Assembly: GCF_052114605.1 (NCBI RefSeq)
Contig: NZ_JBFRFB010000002.1
Location: 248,001-312,000 of the forward strand
Source of the DNA: Microvirga sp052114605
GTDB lineage: Bacteria; Pseudomonadota; Alphaproteobacteria; Rhizobiales; Beijerinckiaceae
Length of the DNA stretch: 64,000 nt
Direction: 5' to 3'
Of this stretch, positions 34,636 to 44,488 are shown one piece after another. The first letter of the stretch is position 1; each line of letters starts with the position of its first letter. The notes under the pieces are model-generated. The model worked only from the letters and a program-made list of their open reading frames with translations, was not told where the DNA came from and searched no databases. The position numbers and the translations under genes are program-made.

Positions 34636-35880
34636 TCAACTTGTTCTATGGGTAAAATGGTTCTCCAGAAGAGCCGAATACACATTCAGCGTGCTGGAAA
34701 CCATGCGTTCGAGCGAGAAGTGGCGCTCCACATGGGCGCGGGCGCGGGAGCCCAGCGCAATCCGGGCGCTGGCGCCCAGGTCGAGGGCCTCCCCGACGGC
34801 ATCGGCCAAAGCCTCCGAGTCGTTCGGCGGAACGCGCCACCCGGTCCGCTCCTGCGGCGCTACAGCGGGAGGGGAGAGAACCGTCTCCGGCACCGCCCCC
34901 AGATCCGACACCACGACCGGCGTGCCCATGGCTTGGGCCTCCACCGCCGAGCGGCCGAAGGCTTCCGGCTCCGTGGACGGCACCGTCACGACGGCGGCGG
35001 TCAGGAAGGCCGCCGGCATATCCGTGCAATGGCCGACCCGGCGCACGATGTCCTTCAGCTTCCTTTCCGCGATCAGGCCGTCCAGTTCCTTCACGTAGGA
35101 ATCGCGCCCCTGCGGATCGCCGGCGAGGATGTAGACGACATCCGTCAGGCCCTTGTCGCGTAGCCTGGCCGCCGCCTCGATCAGGACCTTCTGGCCCTTC
35201 CAGCCCGTCAGACGGGCCGCCAGCAGCACCACTCGTTCGTGGGGCGCCACCTTCCAGGCCTTCCGCAAAGCCTCGATCCGCTCCGGCGCGACCGCCCCGG
35301 GGGAAAACTTCAGGAAATCCGTTCCGCGATAGATCACTCCCACCCGGTCGCCGGCTTGGGGATGCATCGAGCGGATCAGGTTTCCTGTATATTGCGAATT
35401 GGCGATGACCACGTCGCCCCGCGCCATGACCGAATTGTAGAGGACCTTCACCGAGGAACGGCCGGAATAGCTGCCGTGATAGGTGGTCACGAAGGGGATG
35501 TGGAGGCTGCGCGCCGCCCCCAAAGCCACCCAGGCCGGAGCGCGGGAGCGGGCATGGATCAGCGAGACCTTCTCGCGGTGGCAGATCTTGGCGAGCTTGC
35601 GCACGTTGAGAAGCATCGAGATCGGGTTCTTCGTGGCCGCCGGAAAGGGAATCCAGATGCCGCCCTTGGCCTGCAACTCCCCCACGAGCCGTCCGCCATC
35701 GGTGGCCACGAGCGCCCGTGCGCCGGCATTCACCAGGCCCTCGGCGATATCGACGGTGGTACGCTCCGCACCACCGGCTTCAAGCTCCGGAATGATCTGC
35801 AGGATTGTCCTTCCCGCCAGGGGATGGACCTGGGATGACGGAAAAGCCGCTCCTCCGCCAGGTCGCGCTGAAAAACTCAC
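34636..35880 (-). CDS. GT4-family glycosyltransferase
   Basis: GT-B fold glycosyltransferase, probably adding a sugar to a cell-surface polysaccharide or lipopolysaccharide in the cytoplasm. Of about 414 residues, the N-terminal domain has the sugar-acceptor loop ELEAGGAERT, and the C-terminal GT4 domain has the E-x7-E motif in TEPEAFGRSAVEAQAMGTPVVVSDL. The start is uncertain: I prefer GTG at 35880 (AAGAAGG 11 nt upstream) because the 79 bp up to the alternative ATG at 35961 are AT-rich and code for no recognisable sequence. That ATG overlaps the start of the hydrolase on the other strand. infC follows downstream. Confidence 0.82.
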   Translation of the reverse strand: MSFSARPGGGAAFPSSQVHPLAGRTILQIIPELEAGGAERTTVDIAEGLVNAGARALVATDGGRLVGELQAKGGIWIPFPAATKNPISMLLNVRKLAKICHREKVSLIHARSRAPAWVALGAARSLHIPFVTTYHGSYSGRSSVKVLYNSVMARGDVVIANSQYTGNLIRSMHPQAGDRVGVIYRGTDFLKFSPGAVAPERIEALRKAWKVAPHERVVLLAARLTGWKGQKVLIEAAARLRDKGLTDVVYILAGDPQGRDSYVKELDGLIAERKLKDIVRRVGHCTDMPAAFLTAAVVTVPSTEPEAFGRSAVEAQAMGTPVVVSDLGAVPETVLSPPAVAPQERTGWRVPPNDSEALADAVGEALDLGASARIALGSRARAHVERHFSLERMVSSTLNVYSALLENHFTHRTS

Positions 35881-35959
35881 CGATGTAAGAGCCTTCTTAA
35901 ATGGAATCACAGAATCGCTATTAAACGCTTGCTTCAAAGCAGTTGAGGATCGGTTAACC

Positions 35960-36721
35960 ATGCAGCAAAGCGTCACGGTCGGCAAAGAGGCCGACGCACG
36001 CCAGATCGCCGTGATCTCCCGCGAGGGCAAGGGGCCGCCCGTGGTCTGGCTCGGGGGTTTCAAGTCCGACATGCGGGCCACCAAGGCCGGCGCTATCGAT
36101 TCCTGGGCCGAAAAGAATGGCCGCGCCTTCCTCCGCTTCGACTATAGCGGACACGGCGAATCAGGGGGAGATTTCGAGCAAGGCACCATCTCCCGCTGGC
36201 TGGAGGAGGCGCTTGCGGTGATGGAGACCCACCTCACGGAGCGCCCCATCCTCGTCGGCTCTTCCATGGGCGGCTGGATCTCCCTGCTGGCAGCACGCGA
36301 GCTGATGGCCAGGCGCCCTGCCCTCGCCCCTATCGGCATCGTGCTGATCGCTCCCGCCACCGACATGACGGAGCGGCTCATGTGGGACCGTTTTCCCGAG
36401 GGCCTGCGCCAGGGCCTCGAGGAAACAGGCGTCTATTACCGGCCCTCCGCCTATTCGGAGGATTCCTACCCCATCACGAAGAAGCTGATCGAGGATGGGC
36501 GCCGCCATCTCCTTCTGGGACGGCCGATCCAGACCGGCTGCCCCGTGCATATCCTGCAAGGTATGGAAGACCCGGACGTGCCCTGGAGCCACGCCCTCCA
36601 GCTCGTGGAGCGCCTGCCAGGCGACAGCGTTTCCCTGACGCTCATCAAGGACGGCGATCACCGCCTCTCGCGCGATGAGGATCTGGAGCGCCTGATCGGC
36701 GCCATCGAGGCGATTGCTTGA
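35960..36721 (+). CDS. Alpha/beta-fold hydrolase
   Basis: A 253-residue serine hydrolase of unknown substrate. The nucleophile elbow is GSSMG (residues 100-104, Ser102), the acid is probably the Asp in GMEDPDVPW, and the catalytic His is in DGDHRLSR near the end. The oxyanion region is VVWLGGFKSDM. The frame is open upstream through antisense DNA, but the ATG at 35960 fits the family start. It is divergent from the glycosyltransferase and converges on DUF1150. It resembles small carboxylesterases or thioesterases; no closer call is justified. Confidence 0.82.
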   Translation: MQQSVTVGKEADARQIAVISREGKGPPVVWLGGFKSDMRATKAGAIDSWAEKNGRAFLRFDYSGHGESGGDFEQGTISRWLEEALAVMETHLTERPILVGSSMGGWISLLAARELMARRPALAPIGIVLIAPATDMTERLMWDRFPEGLRQGLEETGVYYRPSAYSEDSYPITKKLIEDGRRHLLLGRPIQTGCPVHILQGMEDPDVPWSHALQLVERLPGDSVSLTLIKDGDHRLSRDEDLERLIGAIEAIA

Positions 36722-36729
36722 AAGGTTTA

Positions 36730-36753
36730 GGTGAGCCTTAATGCAGGCTCACC
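36730..36753. terminator. Hairpin between convergent hydrolase and DUF1150 genes
   Basis: Perfect 9-bp stem GGTGAGCCT/AGGCTCACC (36730-36738 with 36745-36753), 6-nt loop. The DUF1150 stop codon (36738-36740) lies at the base of the loop. Probably terminates both genes; no T-tract. Confidence 0.5.
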
Positions 36754-37004
36754 GTCGTCAGGTCATGCGCCCATGCGTTGGCGACTGCCGCGTCCTTGGA
36801 ATCGGTGAGGACGATGGGCTCGCCGCTGGCGGAGAGGAGCGCGAAAAGCTCCATGCCGGGCTGCAGTTTCGGGGCCTGGGGAAAGAGCCGCGCCACGTCG
36901 TCGGAGCGCAGGGGCTTCACATAGGCCACATCGCCGAGGCCCAGATTGGCCAGCTCGGCCACATCCAGAGGCTGTCCGGCATGATTGGTGATATCGAAAT
37001 TCAT
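36738..37004 (-). CDS. DUF1150 family protein
   Basis: An 88-residue protein of the alphaproteobacterial DUF1150 family, function unknown. It is soluble with a mixed hydrophobic and acidic composition and no cysteine. It begins MNFDITNHAG and contains the family's AYVKPLRSDDVARLFP-type segment. It lies 24 bp after an Hsp20 gene, a pairing repeated in many Rhizobiales, so it is probably a heat-shock co-product. Confidence 0.85.
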   Translation of the reverse strand: MNFDITNHAGQPLDVAELANLGLGDVAYVKPLRSDDVARLFPQAPKLQPGMELFALLSASGEPIVLTDSKDAAVANAWAHDLTTVSLH

Positions 37005-37028
37005 GGCCTTCTCCTTATGCGGCTGCCG

Positions 37029-37463
37029 TCACACCTTGTCCGAGGCGATGATGTTGATCTTGCGGACGATCCGCTCCGGCTCAGGCCGAGCCAGATCGAT
37101 CGACAACAGGCCATTGGACAGATCCGCGCCCGTCACCTCCATGCCGTCGACAAGGAGGAATGTGCGCTGGAACTGGCGGGCAGCGATGCCGCGATGAAGG
37201 AAGTGCCTTGTCTTGTCGTCGGACTGACGCCCCCGGATGACGAGCTGACTCTCTTCCAGGGTCACTTCCAGCTGATCCCGGGTAAAGCCGGCGACAGCCA
37301 GGGTGATGCGCAGACGCTCAGGAGCGTGCTCGTTGCGAGCAAGGCGCTCGATATTGTAGGGCGGATATCCATCCCCGGCGGCTTTCGCGACGCGGTCGAG
37401 CGCCTGCTCGATCTCGTCGAAGCCTAACAGAAACGGGTGCCCAAAGGGCGACTGACGCGACAT
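37029..37463 (-). CDS. Small heat-shock protein Hsp20
   Basis: ATP-independent holdase chaperone (IbpA-like) that binds unfolding proteins. The 144-residue protein has an N-terminal arm (about 1-35), an alpha-crystallin domain (about 38-128, containing the VAGFTRDQLEVTLEESQLVIRG strand region) and the C-terminal I-x-[IV]-like tail. The GPxxxGFDEIEQALDR-like start (HPFLLGFDEIEQALD) is typical of proteobacterial class A Hsp20s. DUF1150 follows at 24 bp. A candidate heat-shock promoter lies about 80 bp upstream. Confidence 0.92.
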   Translation of the reverse strand: MSRQSPFGHPFLLGFDEIEQALDRVAKAAGDGYPPYNIERLARNEHAPERLRITLAVAGFTRDQLEVTLEESQLVIRGRQSDDKTRHFLHRGIAARQFQRTFLLVDGMEVTGADLSNGLLSIDLARPEPERIVRKINIIASDKV

Positions 37464-37545
37464 GTACGAAGCCCAAGGTTAGAGGCACTTCGGAATTTGA
37501 GCCCGCTCATGCGGCACTCAGGCGACCGTTGCCGGCCGCTGACAG

Positions 37546-37576
37546 CAATATGGATATGGTTCCTGGGCGGATCAAG
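37546..37576 (-). promoter_or_regulatory. Possible heat-shock sigma (RpoH) promoter of hsp20
   Basis: On the minus strand CTTGATC (from 37576) is followed after about 16 bp by CCATATTG (37553-37546), close to the alphaproteobacterial RpoH pattern (CTTG-about 17-C[C/T]TAT). It lies about 80 bp before the hsp20 ATG. The spacing is loose, so this is tentative. Confidence 0.3.
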
Positions 37577-37629
37577 GGTCCGGCCGGGACAGCCCAGCTG
37601 GACCCGAATTCAAGGTAAACGGCCGAGCC

Positions 37630-39030
37630 TCAGACCTTGCCGCGCCACCAAGCCACCTGCTCGGCCACCTGGACCGGCGAGGTGCCGCCGAAGCTCGTGC
37701 GCGAGCGGACCGAGTTCTCAACACCCAGCACGTCGAAGATGCCCTTATGGATGCGCGGCTCCACGGATTGCATGACTTCAAGCGGCAGTTCTTCGAGGGT
37801 GCAGCCGCGCTGCTCGGCTTCCGAGACGATGCGCCCTGTCACGTGGTGGGCGTCGCGGAAGGGGATGTTGAGCGAGCGGACGAGCCAGTCGGCGAGATCG
37901 GTCGCCGTGGAGAAACCGGCTCCGGCAACCGCCGCCATGCGCTCCGGCACGGGCTTCAGATCCTCGATCATGCCGGTCATGGCGGCGAGCACGATCTCGA
38001 TGCTGTCGGCGGCGTCGAAGACCTGCTCCTTGTCCTCCTGCATGTCCTTGGAATAGGTCAGCGGCAGGCCCTTCATCATGGTGAGCACGGCCATCAGCGA
38101 GCCGAAGATACGGCCGGACTTGCCGCGCACGAGCTCCGCCGCATCGGGATTGCGCTTCTGCGGCATCATGCTGGAACCGGTGGTCCAGCGGTCGGGCAGC
38201 TTCACGAAGCCGAACGGCGCCGACATCCAGATGATGATCTCTTCCGCCAGCCGCGACAGGTGCACGGCGCTGATCGAGGCTGCCGCCATGAACTCCAGCA
38301 GGCTGTCGCGATCCGACACGGAATCCAGCGAGTTGCGCGTCGGACCGTCGAAGCCCAGCGCCTTCGCGGTCATGTGCCTGTCGATGGGGAAGGACGTGCC
38401 GGCGAGCGCGCCCGCGCCGAGCGGGCACTCGTTGAGGCGCTTGCGGGAATCGCGGATGCGGCTGCGGTCGCGGCCGAACATTTCCACATAGGCCATGAGG
38501 TGATGACCGAAGGTCACCGGCTGCGCGCTCTGGAGATGCGTGAAGCCCGGCATCACGGTCGCGACGTTCTTCTCCGCCTTGTTCAGCAGCGCCTTGATGA
38601 GGTTTGTCAGCTGCTCCTCGGTGCGGTCATGGGCATCGCGCATCCAGAGGCGGATATCCACGGCGACCTGATCGTTGCGGCTCCGCGCCGTATGCAGGCG
38701 CGCCGCGGGATCGCCCACGATCTCGCGAAGCCTGCTCTCCACATTCATGTGAATGTCTTCGAGCGCCTTGGAATAGGTAAAGCTTCCTGTCTCGATCTCG
38801 CCCAGCACCCGCTGGAGGCCCTGGTGGATCGCATCACGGGCGCTCTCTGCGATGATGCCCTGCTTGGCGAGCATCGCGCTGTGGGCGATGGAGCCCTGGA
38901 TGTCCTGAGCATAAAGGCGCTTGTCGAAGTCGATGGAGGCGTTGATCGCTTCCATGAGCGCGCTCGGCGAGGACGAGAACCGTCCACCCCACATGGTGTT
39001 GGCACCGGTCTTCTTGGCTTCTTCAGACAC
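37630..39030 (-). CDS. argH: Argininosuccinate lyase
   Basis: Final step of arginine synthesis: argininosuccinate to arginine and fumarate. The 466-residue protein belongs to the fumarase/aspartase superfamily; the signature GSSMMPQKRNPD is present, as are the early RGRxND-like segment (ARSRNDQVAVD) and the TSTDHL-like region (GFTHLQSAQPVTFGH). Length is usual. lysA and the small lipoprotein that often follow argH in related species are not here; hsp20 is next downstream. Confidence 0.97.
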   Translation of the reverse strand: MSEEAKKTGANTMWGGRFSSSPSALMEAINASIDFDKRLYAQDIQGSIAHSAMLAKQGIIAESARDAIHQGLQRVLGEIETGSFTYSKALEDIHMNVESRLREIVGDPAARLHTARSRNDQVAVDIRLWMRDAHDRTEEQLTNLIKALLNKAEKNVATVMPGFTHLQSAQPVTFGHHLMAYVEMFGRDRSRIRDSRKRLNECPLGAGALAGTSFPIDRHMTAKALGFDGPTRNSLDSVSDRDSLLEFMAAASISAVHLSRLAEEIIIWMSAPFGFVKLPDRWTTGSSMMPQKRNPDAAELVRGKSGRIFGSLMAVLTMMKGLPLTYSKDMQEDKEQVFDAADSIEIVLAAMTGMIEDLKPVPERMAAVAGAGFSTATDLADWLVRSLNIPFRDAHHVTGRIVSEAEQRGCTLEELPLEVMQSVEPRIHKGIFDVLGVENSVRSRTSFGGTSPVQVAEQVAWWRGKV

Positions 39031-39134
39031 TGTGTTTCATCCAGAGATTAAGGTTCGCAAGGCTTTGCCATAGGTCACCCCGCAAGGCAAAGCCGTAACA
39101 GGGATGCACAGGCATTAATCACTCCAAGCAATGT

Positions 39135-39162
39135 TTGCCAGTTTAAAACCAGTTGCTAGACT
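39135..39162 (+). promoter_or_regulatory. Sigma-70-like promoter before the dipeptide importer
   Basis: TTGCCA (39135-39140), 16 bp, then TAGACT (39157-39162), about 73 bp before the first ATG of the operon. Reasonable but unverified. Confidence 0.4.
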
Positions 39163-39235
39163 CGACAGAGCCTGTGTGATTTGCATTCATACATCGCCGC
39201 AAAAAGGCGCATGCAGCGCTTAAGGGAACTGGCCT

Positions 39236-40831
39236 ATGAAAATGCTACCGAAATTCCTCCTATCCGCCGCGATGGTCGCCACCATGGCCACCTCGTTCTC
39301 TGCCGTTCAGGCTGCGACGCCCCCGGACACCCTGGTCCAAGCCTGGCAGATGGACGACATCATCTCGCTCGATCCGGCCGAGGTATTCGAGTTCACGGCT
39401 TCCGAACTCCTGGGCAACACCTATGAGCGCCTGATCGCCTATGATTACAAGGACGTTTCCAAGATCTACGGCGAGGTCGCCGAGTCCTGGACGGTCTCTC
39501 CCGACGGCAAGACCTTCACCTTCAAGATCCGCCAGGGCAAGAAGTTCGCCTCCGGCAACCCGCTGACGGCCGAGGACGCAGTGTACTCGCTCCAGCGCGC
39601 CGTGATGCTCGACAAGTCGCCGGCCTTCATTCTCGGTCAGTTCGGCTTCACGAAGGACACCGTCAAGGACAAGATCAAGCAGACTGGTCCCTTCGAGTTC
39701 ACGATGGAGCTCGACAAGTCTTACGCCCCGACCTTCGTTCTGTATTGCATGACCTCCAGCGTCGCATCGATCGTCGACAAGAAGCTCGTCATGCAGAACG
39801 AGAAAGACGGCGACATGGGCTATAACTGGCTGAAGACCAAGTATGCCGGTTCCGGCCCCTTCTCGATCCGCGATTGGAAGGCGAACGAAGTCGTCGTATT
39901 GGAGCGCAACCCGAACTACGACAAGAAGGCACCGCTTGCTCGCGTGATCTACCGCCACATTAAGGAAACGGCGACTCAGCGCCTGATGCTTGAGAAGGGC
40001 GACGTGGATATCGCCCGCAACCTGAACCCGGAAGAGATCGCAGCCGTTTCGAAGAACGCTGACATCAAGGTTGATTCCGGTCCGAAGGGCGGCCTCTGGT
40101 ATCTCGGCCTGAACCAGAAGAACCCGAACCTGGCGAAACCCGAAGTCCGCAAGGCGCTCAAGTACCTCGTCGATTACGCGGCCATCGCCGACACGATCAT
40201 GAAGAATAAGGGCACCGTCCATCAGGCCTTCCTGCCTAAGGGCTTCCTGGGTGCAGTTACGGAAAACCCCTACAAGCTCGACGTCGCCAAGGCGAAGGAA
40301 CTGCTCGCGCAGGCAGGCCTGAAGGACGGCTTCACCGTGACCATGGACACCCGCTCCACCGCCGACGTCACCGGCACGGCGCAGGCCATCCAGAACACCT
40401 TTGCGCAGGCTGGCGTGAAGCTCGAAATCATCCCGGGCGACGGCAAGCAGACCCTGACCAAATACCGCGCCCGCCAGCACGATATCTATATCGGCCGCTG
40501 GGGTGCCGACTATCAGGACCCGAACACCAACGCCGACACTTTTGCCGCGAACGACGACAACAAGGACGATGCGAAGGCCAAGCCCCTCTCCTGGCGTAAC
40601 GCCTGGGATCCGGGCCCGCTGACGGCAAAAACCCGCGCCGCCGTTCTCGAGAAAGACGCCGAGAAGCGCGCCACGATGTACAAGGAGCTGCAGCAGGCGG
40701 TTATGGATGATGGCCCGTTCATCATCTACCTGCAGGAAATCGAAGTCGCTGCCCAGCGTAAGAACGTCGATGGCTTCATCATCGGTCCGTCCTTCGACAC
40801 CAACAGCGTCGCTCAAGCCAAGAAGAACTAA
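39236..40831 (+). CDS. Dipeptide-type ABC transporter substrate-binding protein
   Basis: Periplasmic SBP_bac_5 family binding protein (531 aa) with a Sec signal peptide ending around AMVATMATSFSAVQA. The family fold is recognisable from SPDGKTFTFKIRQGKKFASGNPLT and AGSGPFSIRDW. It is the first gene of a six-gene unit, 7 bp before the first permease, and the downstream membrane dipeptidase points to peptide cargo. It is more distantly related to the YejA proteins of this window. Confidence 0.92.
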   Translation: MKMLPKFLLSAAMVATMATSFSAVQAATPPDTLVQAWQMDDIISLDPAEVFEFTASELLGNTYERLIAYDYKDVSKIYGEVAESWTVSPDGKTFTFKIRQGKKFASGNPLTAEDAVYSLQRAVMLDKSPAFILGQFGFTKDTVKDKIKQTGPFEFTMELDKSYAPTFVLYCMTSSVASIVDKKLVMQNEKDGDMGYNWLKTKYAGSGPFSIRDWKANEVVVLERNPNYDKKAPLARVIYRHIKETATQRLMLEKGDVDIARNLNPEEIAAVSKNADIKVDSGPKGGLWYLGLNQKNPNLAKPEVRKALKYLVDYAAIADTIMKNKGTVHQAFLPKGFLGAVTENPYKLDVAKAKELLAQAGLKDGFTVTMDTRSTADVTGTAQAIQNTFAQAGVKLEIIPGDGKQTLTKYRARQHDIYIGRWGADYQDPNTNADTFAANDDNKDDAKAKPLSWRNAWDPGPLTAKTRAAVLEKDAEKRATMYKELQQAVMDDGPFIIYLQEIEVAAQRKNVDGFIIGPSFDTNSVAQAKKN

Positions 40832-40838
40832 TCTCTCG

Positions 40839-41894
40839 ATGGCATCTTCAATCGCGAACGGAGGCGGAGGGCACGATGCCCTCCGCTTCTACCTTACAAA
40901 GATCGTTCAATTTCTTGTCGTGCTGGCGACGACCCTGCTCGGGCTTGTTGCCGTCACCTTCTTCATCGGCCGCGTCGTTCCCATCGATCCGGTGATCGCC
41001 ATCGTCGGCGACAGGGCTCCCGCGCATGTCTATGAGCGCGCGCGCCAGGAACTCGGCCTCGATCTGCCGATGATTCAGCAATTCTGGATCTATCTGAAGA
41101 AAGCCGTTACCGGCGATTTCGGCAATTCGGTTCTCACCACCAATCCGGTGATGACGGACATCATCAATGCCTTTCCGGCAACCTTCGAGCTGGCGACGCT
41201 CGGCACCCTGATCGGCACGTTCATCGGGATCCCGCTCGGCGTTCTCGCCGCGGTGAAGCGCGGCAGCATCATCGACCAAGTCGTGCGCTTTCTCGGATTG
41301 GCTGGCTATTCCATTCCGATCTTCTGGCTTGGACTCATGGGACTGCTGCTGTTCTACGCCAAGCTCGGCTGGGTCGCGGGGCCTGGGCGCATCGACGTGA
41401 CCTATTCCTATCTCTACACGCCGGTCACGGGCATCGTGCTGCTCGACACCGCCATGCAGGGGCAGTGGGATGCGTTCTGGGATGCGGTTTCGCACATCCT
41501 CCTGCCCGCATGTCTGCTCGGCTATTTCTCGCTCGCCTATATCAGCCGCATGACGCGTTCGTTCATGCTCAACGAGCTGGCTCAGGAATATGTGATTGCT
41601 GCGCGGGTGAAGGGTCTGTCAGAAATGCGCGTGATCTGGAAACACGCATTGCGCAATGCGGCCGTGCCGCTGGTCACCGTAATTGCTTTATCCTACGCGA
41701 ACCTGCTTGAAGGCTCCGTGCTCACCGAAACCGTGTTTGCATGGCCGGGTCTTGGCCAATACATCACCAATTCCCTGCAGAATGCGGACATGAACGCGGT
41801 GCTGGGCGGAACGCTGGCGATCGGCACCGTCTTCGTGCTGCTCAATCTCGTCTCCGATCTGCTCTATCGTCTACTCGATCCGAGGACCCGCTGA
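40839..41894 (+). CDS. Dipeptide-type ABC transporter permease (DppB-like)
   Basis: BPD_transp_1 permease, 351 aa. The frame is open into the binding-protein gene, but MASSIANGGG... at 40839, after a 7-bp gap, gives the normal N terminus with the first helix near residues 18-40. The EAA motif region is YVIAARVKGLSEMRVIWKHALRNAAVP. The stop and the next start overlap by one base (TGATG). Confidence 0.92.
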   Translation: MASSIANGGGGHDALRFYLTKIVQFLVVLATTLLGLVAVTFFIGRVVPIDPVIAIVGDRAPAHVYERARQELGLDLPMIQQFWIYLKKAVTGDFGNSVLTTNPVMTDIINAFPATFELATLGTLIGTFIGIPLGVLAAVKRGSIIDQVVRFLGLAGYSIPIFWLGLMGLLLFYAKLGWVAGPGRIDVTYSYLYTPVTGIVLLDTAMQGQWDAFWDAVSHILLPACLLGYFSLAYISRMTRSFMLNELAQEYVIAARVKGLSEMRVIWKHALRNAAVPLVTVIALSYANLLEGSVLTETVFAWPGLGQYITNSLQNADMNAVLGGTLAIGTVFVLLNLVSDLLYRLLDPRTR

Positions 41895-42823
41895 TGGCTG
41901 GTGCCCCCCTCTCCCAACCCACCGGCATGCGGGCGTGGCTTCTCTCCGCAGAGCCGCATTCCCGCTGGCAGGCCCGCCTCGGCCGCCTCTATCTCGGCTG
42001 GCGCTCGTTCACGACGAACCCGCTTGCCGTGCTGGGCCTCAGCATCGTGCTGCTGCTGCTCTTCGTGGCCATCTTCGCGGATTTCATCGCGCCCTATTCG
42101 CCCATCTCCGGCGGCGATCTGCGCACGCAGCGCCTCCTGCCGCCGAGCGAAACCTATTGGCTCGGCACGGACGATCAAGCACGGGACATATTTTCGCGCA
42201 TCGTCTACGGCTCGCGCATCACGCTGTTCGTGATCGTGCTAGTGTCGATCATCGCGACGCCCATCGGCCTCCTTGTCGGCACCGTCTCCGGCTATCTCGG
42301 CGGCTGGGTCGATACGGTGCTCATGCGCATCACCGACATCTTCCTCGCCTTCCCGCGCCTCGTGCTGGCGCTGGCTTTCGTGGCGGCTTTGGGCCCGGGC
42401 ATCGAGAACGCCGTCATCGCTATTGCGATCACGTCCTGGCCGCCTTACGCACGCATCGCCCGTGCTGAGACGCTGATGATCCGCAACAGCGATTTCATCG
42501 CGGCCGTGAAGCTGCAGGGCGCCTCCACGCCGCGCATCATCCTGCGCCACATCGTGCCGCTCTGCCTCTCATCGCTCATCGTGCGCGTGACCCTCGACAT
42601 GGCGGGCATCATCCTCACCGCGGCGGGCCTCGGCTTCCTCGGCCTCGGCGCGCAGCCGCCCGCACCCGAATGGGGCGCGATGGTCGCCACAGGCCGCAAC
42701 TACCTCATCGATCAATGGTGGGTCGCCGCCATGCCGGGAATCGCCATCTTCGTGGTCAGCCTGGGCTTTAACCTGCTGGGTGACGGCCTGCGCGACGTTC
42801 TCGATCCGAAGGCTGCCAAATGA
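41894..42823 (+). CDS. Dipeptide-type ABC transporter permease (DppC-like)
   Basis: Second permease, 309 aa, with a cytoplasmic N terminus of about 30 residues, the first helix at about 42-65, the WLGTDDQARDIFSR motif of the DppC branch, and the EAA coupling helix in FIAAVKLQGASTPRIILRHIVP. It is translationally coupled on both sides: 1 bp with DppB and 4 bp with the ATPase. Confidence 0.92.
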   Translation: MAGAPLSQPTGMRAWLLSAEPHSRWQARLGRLYLGWRSFTTNPLAVLGLSIVLLLLFVAIFADFIAPYSPISGGDLRTQRLLPPSETYWLGTDDQARDIFSRIVYGSRITLFVIVLVSIIATPIGLLVGTVSGYLGGWVDTVLMRITDIFLAFPRLVLALAFVAALGPGIENAVIAIAITSWPPYARIARAETLMIRNSDFIAAVKLQGASTPRIILRHIVPLCLSSLIVRVTLDMAGIILTAAGLGFLGLGAQPPAPEWGAMVATGRNYLIDQWWVAAMPGIAIFVVSLGFNLLGDGLRDVLDPKAAK

Positions 42824-43656
42824 CGAAGCCGCTTCTCGAAGTCGAGGACCTGCGCGTCCGCTTTCATCTTCGCACCGGGATCGTCGAGGCGGTGCGCGGC
42901 ATCTCGTTCCAGCTCGGCCGCGAGCGCTTGGGCATCGTCGGCGAATCCGGCTCCGGCAAGTCGCAGACCGGCCGCGCGATCCTCGGCCTTACGCCGCCGC
43001 CCGGCGAAGTGACGGCCAAGCGTCTCGTGTTCGACGGAATCGATCTGCAAACAGCCTCGAAGCGCACGCTGCGCCAATTGCGCGGCGGCCGCATCAGCAT
43101 GGTGATGCAGGACCCGAAATATTCGCTGAACCCGGTCATGACCATCGGCGAGCAGATCATCGAGGCCTATCAGGCGCATAAGAAGGCAAGCCGTGCGGAA
43201 GCGCGCGACAAGTCGCTCGCCATGCTGGAAGCGGTGAAGATGCGCGATCCGCAGCGCGTCTTCTCCCTCTACCCGCATGAGGTGTCGGGAGGCATGGGCC
43301 AGCGCGCCATGATCGCCATGATGCTCGTCACCGATCCCGACCTTCTCATCGCCGACGAGCCGACCTCCGCGCTCGACGTTACGGTGTCGATGGAGATCCT
43401 GCGCATTCTCGACGAGCTCGTCTCCGAGCGCGGCATGGGCCTCATCTTCATCTCGCACGACCTGAAGCTTGTCTCATCCTTCTGCGACCGCGTGCTCGTG
43501 ATGTATGCGGGCCGCGTGGTGGAGGAGCTGGAGGCGAAGAACCTGCGCGAGGCCAAGCATCCCTACACGCAGGGCCTCATGCGCTGTCTGCCGACGCTCG
43601 CGAACGATGTTCGCCCGCTCCCTACCCTCAACCGCGACCCCTCGTGGGCTCTGTGA
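42820..43656 (+). CDS. Dipeptide-type ABC transporter ATPase (DppD-like)
   Basis: Single-cassette ATPase, 278 aa: Walker A GESGSGKSQ around residues 45-53, a signature that reads VSGGMGQR rather than LSGGQ, and Walker B LLIADEPTSALDV. The oligopeptide C-terminal extension is short (ends NRDPSWAL), compared with about 320-330 aa for DppD. It is followed by the DppF-like gene after 18 bp. Confidence 0.9.
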   Translation: MTKPLLEVEDLRVRFHLRTGIVEAVRGISFQLGRERLGIVGESGSGKSQTGRAILGLTPPPGEVTAKRLVFDGIDLQTASKRTLRQLRGGRISMVMQDPKYSLNPVMTIGEQIIEAYQAHKKASRAEARDKSLAMLEAVKMRDPQRVFSLYPHEVSGGMGQRAMIAMMLVTDPDLLIADEPTSALDVTVSMEILRILDELVSERGMGLIFISHDLKLVSSFCDRVLVMYAGRVVEELEAKNLREAKHPYTQGLMRCLPTLANDVRPLPTLNRDPSWAL

Positions 43657-43674
43657 ACGGGGGATTGAAGAACA

Positions 43675-44454
<780 letters not shown>

Positions 44455-44488
44455 GTTTCATTCATTTCATCTGAAGAGCAGAAAACCG

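Noticed and set aside
39260..40816. A 518-codon frame antisense to the dipeptide-binding protein
   Set aside because: The sense frame has a signal peptide, a promoter and conserved motifs.
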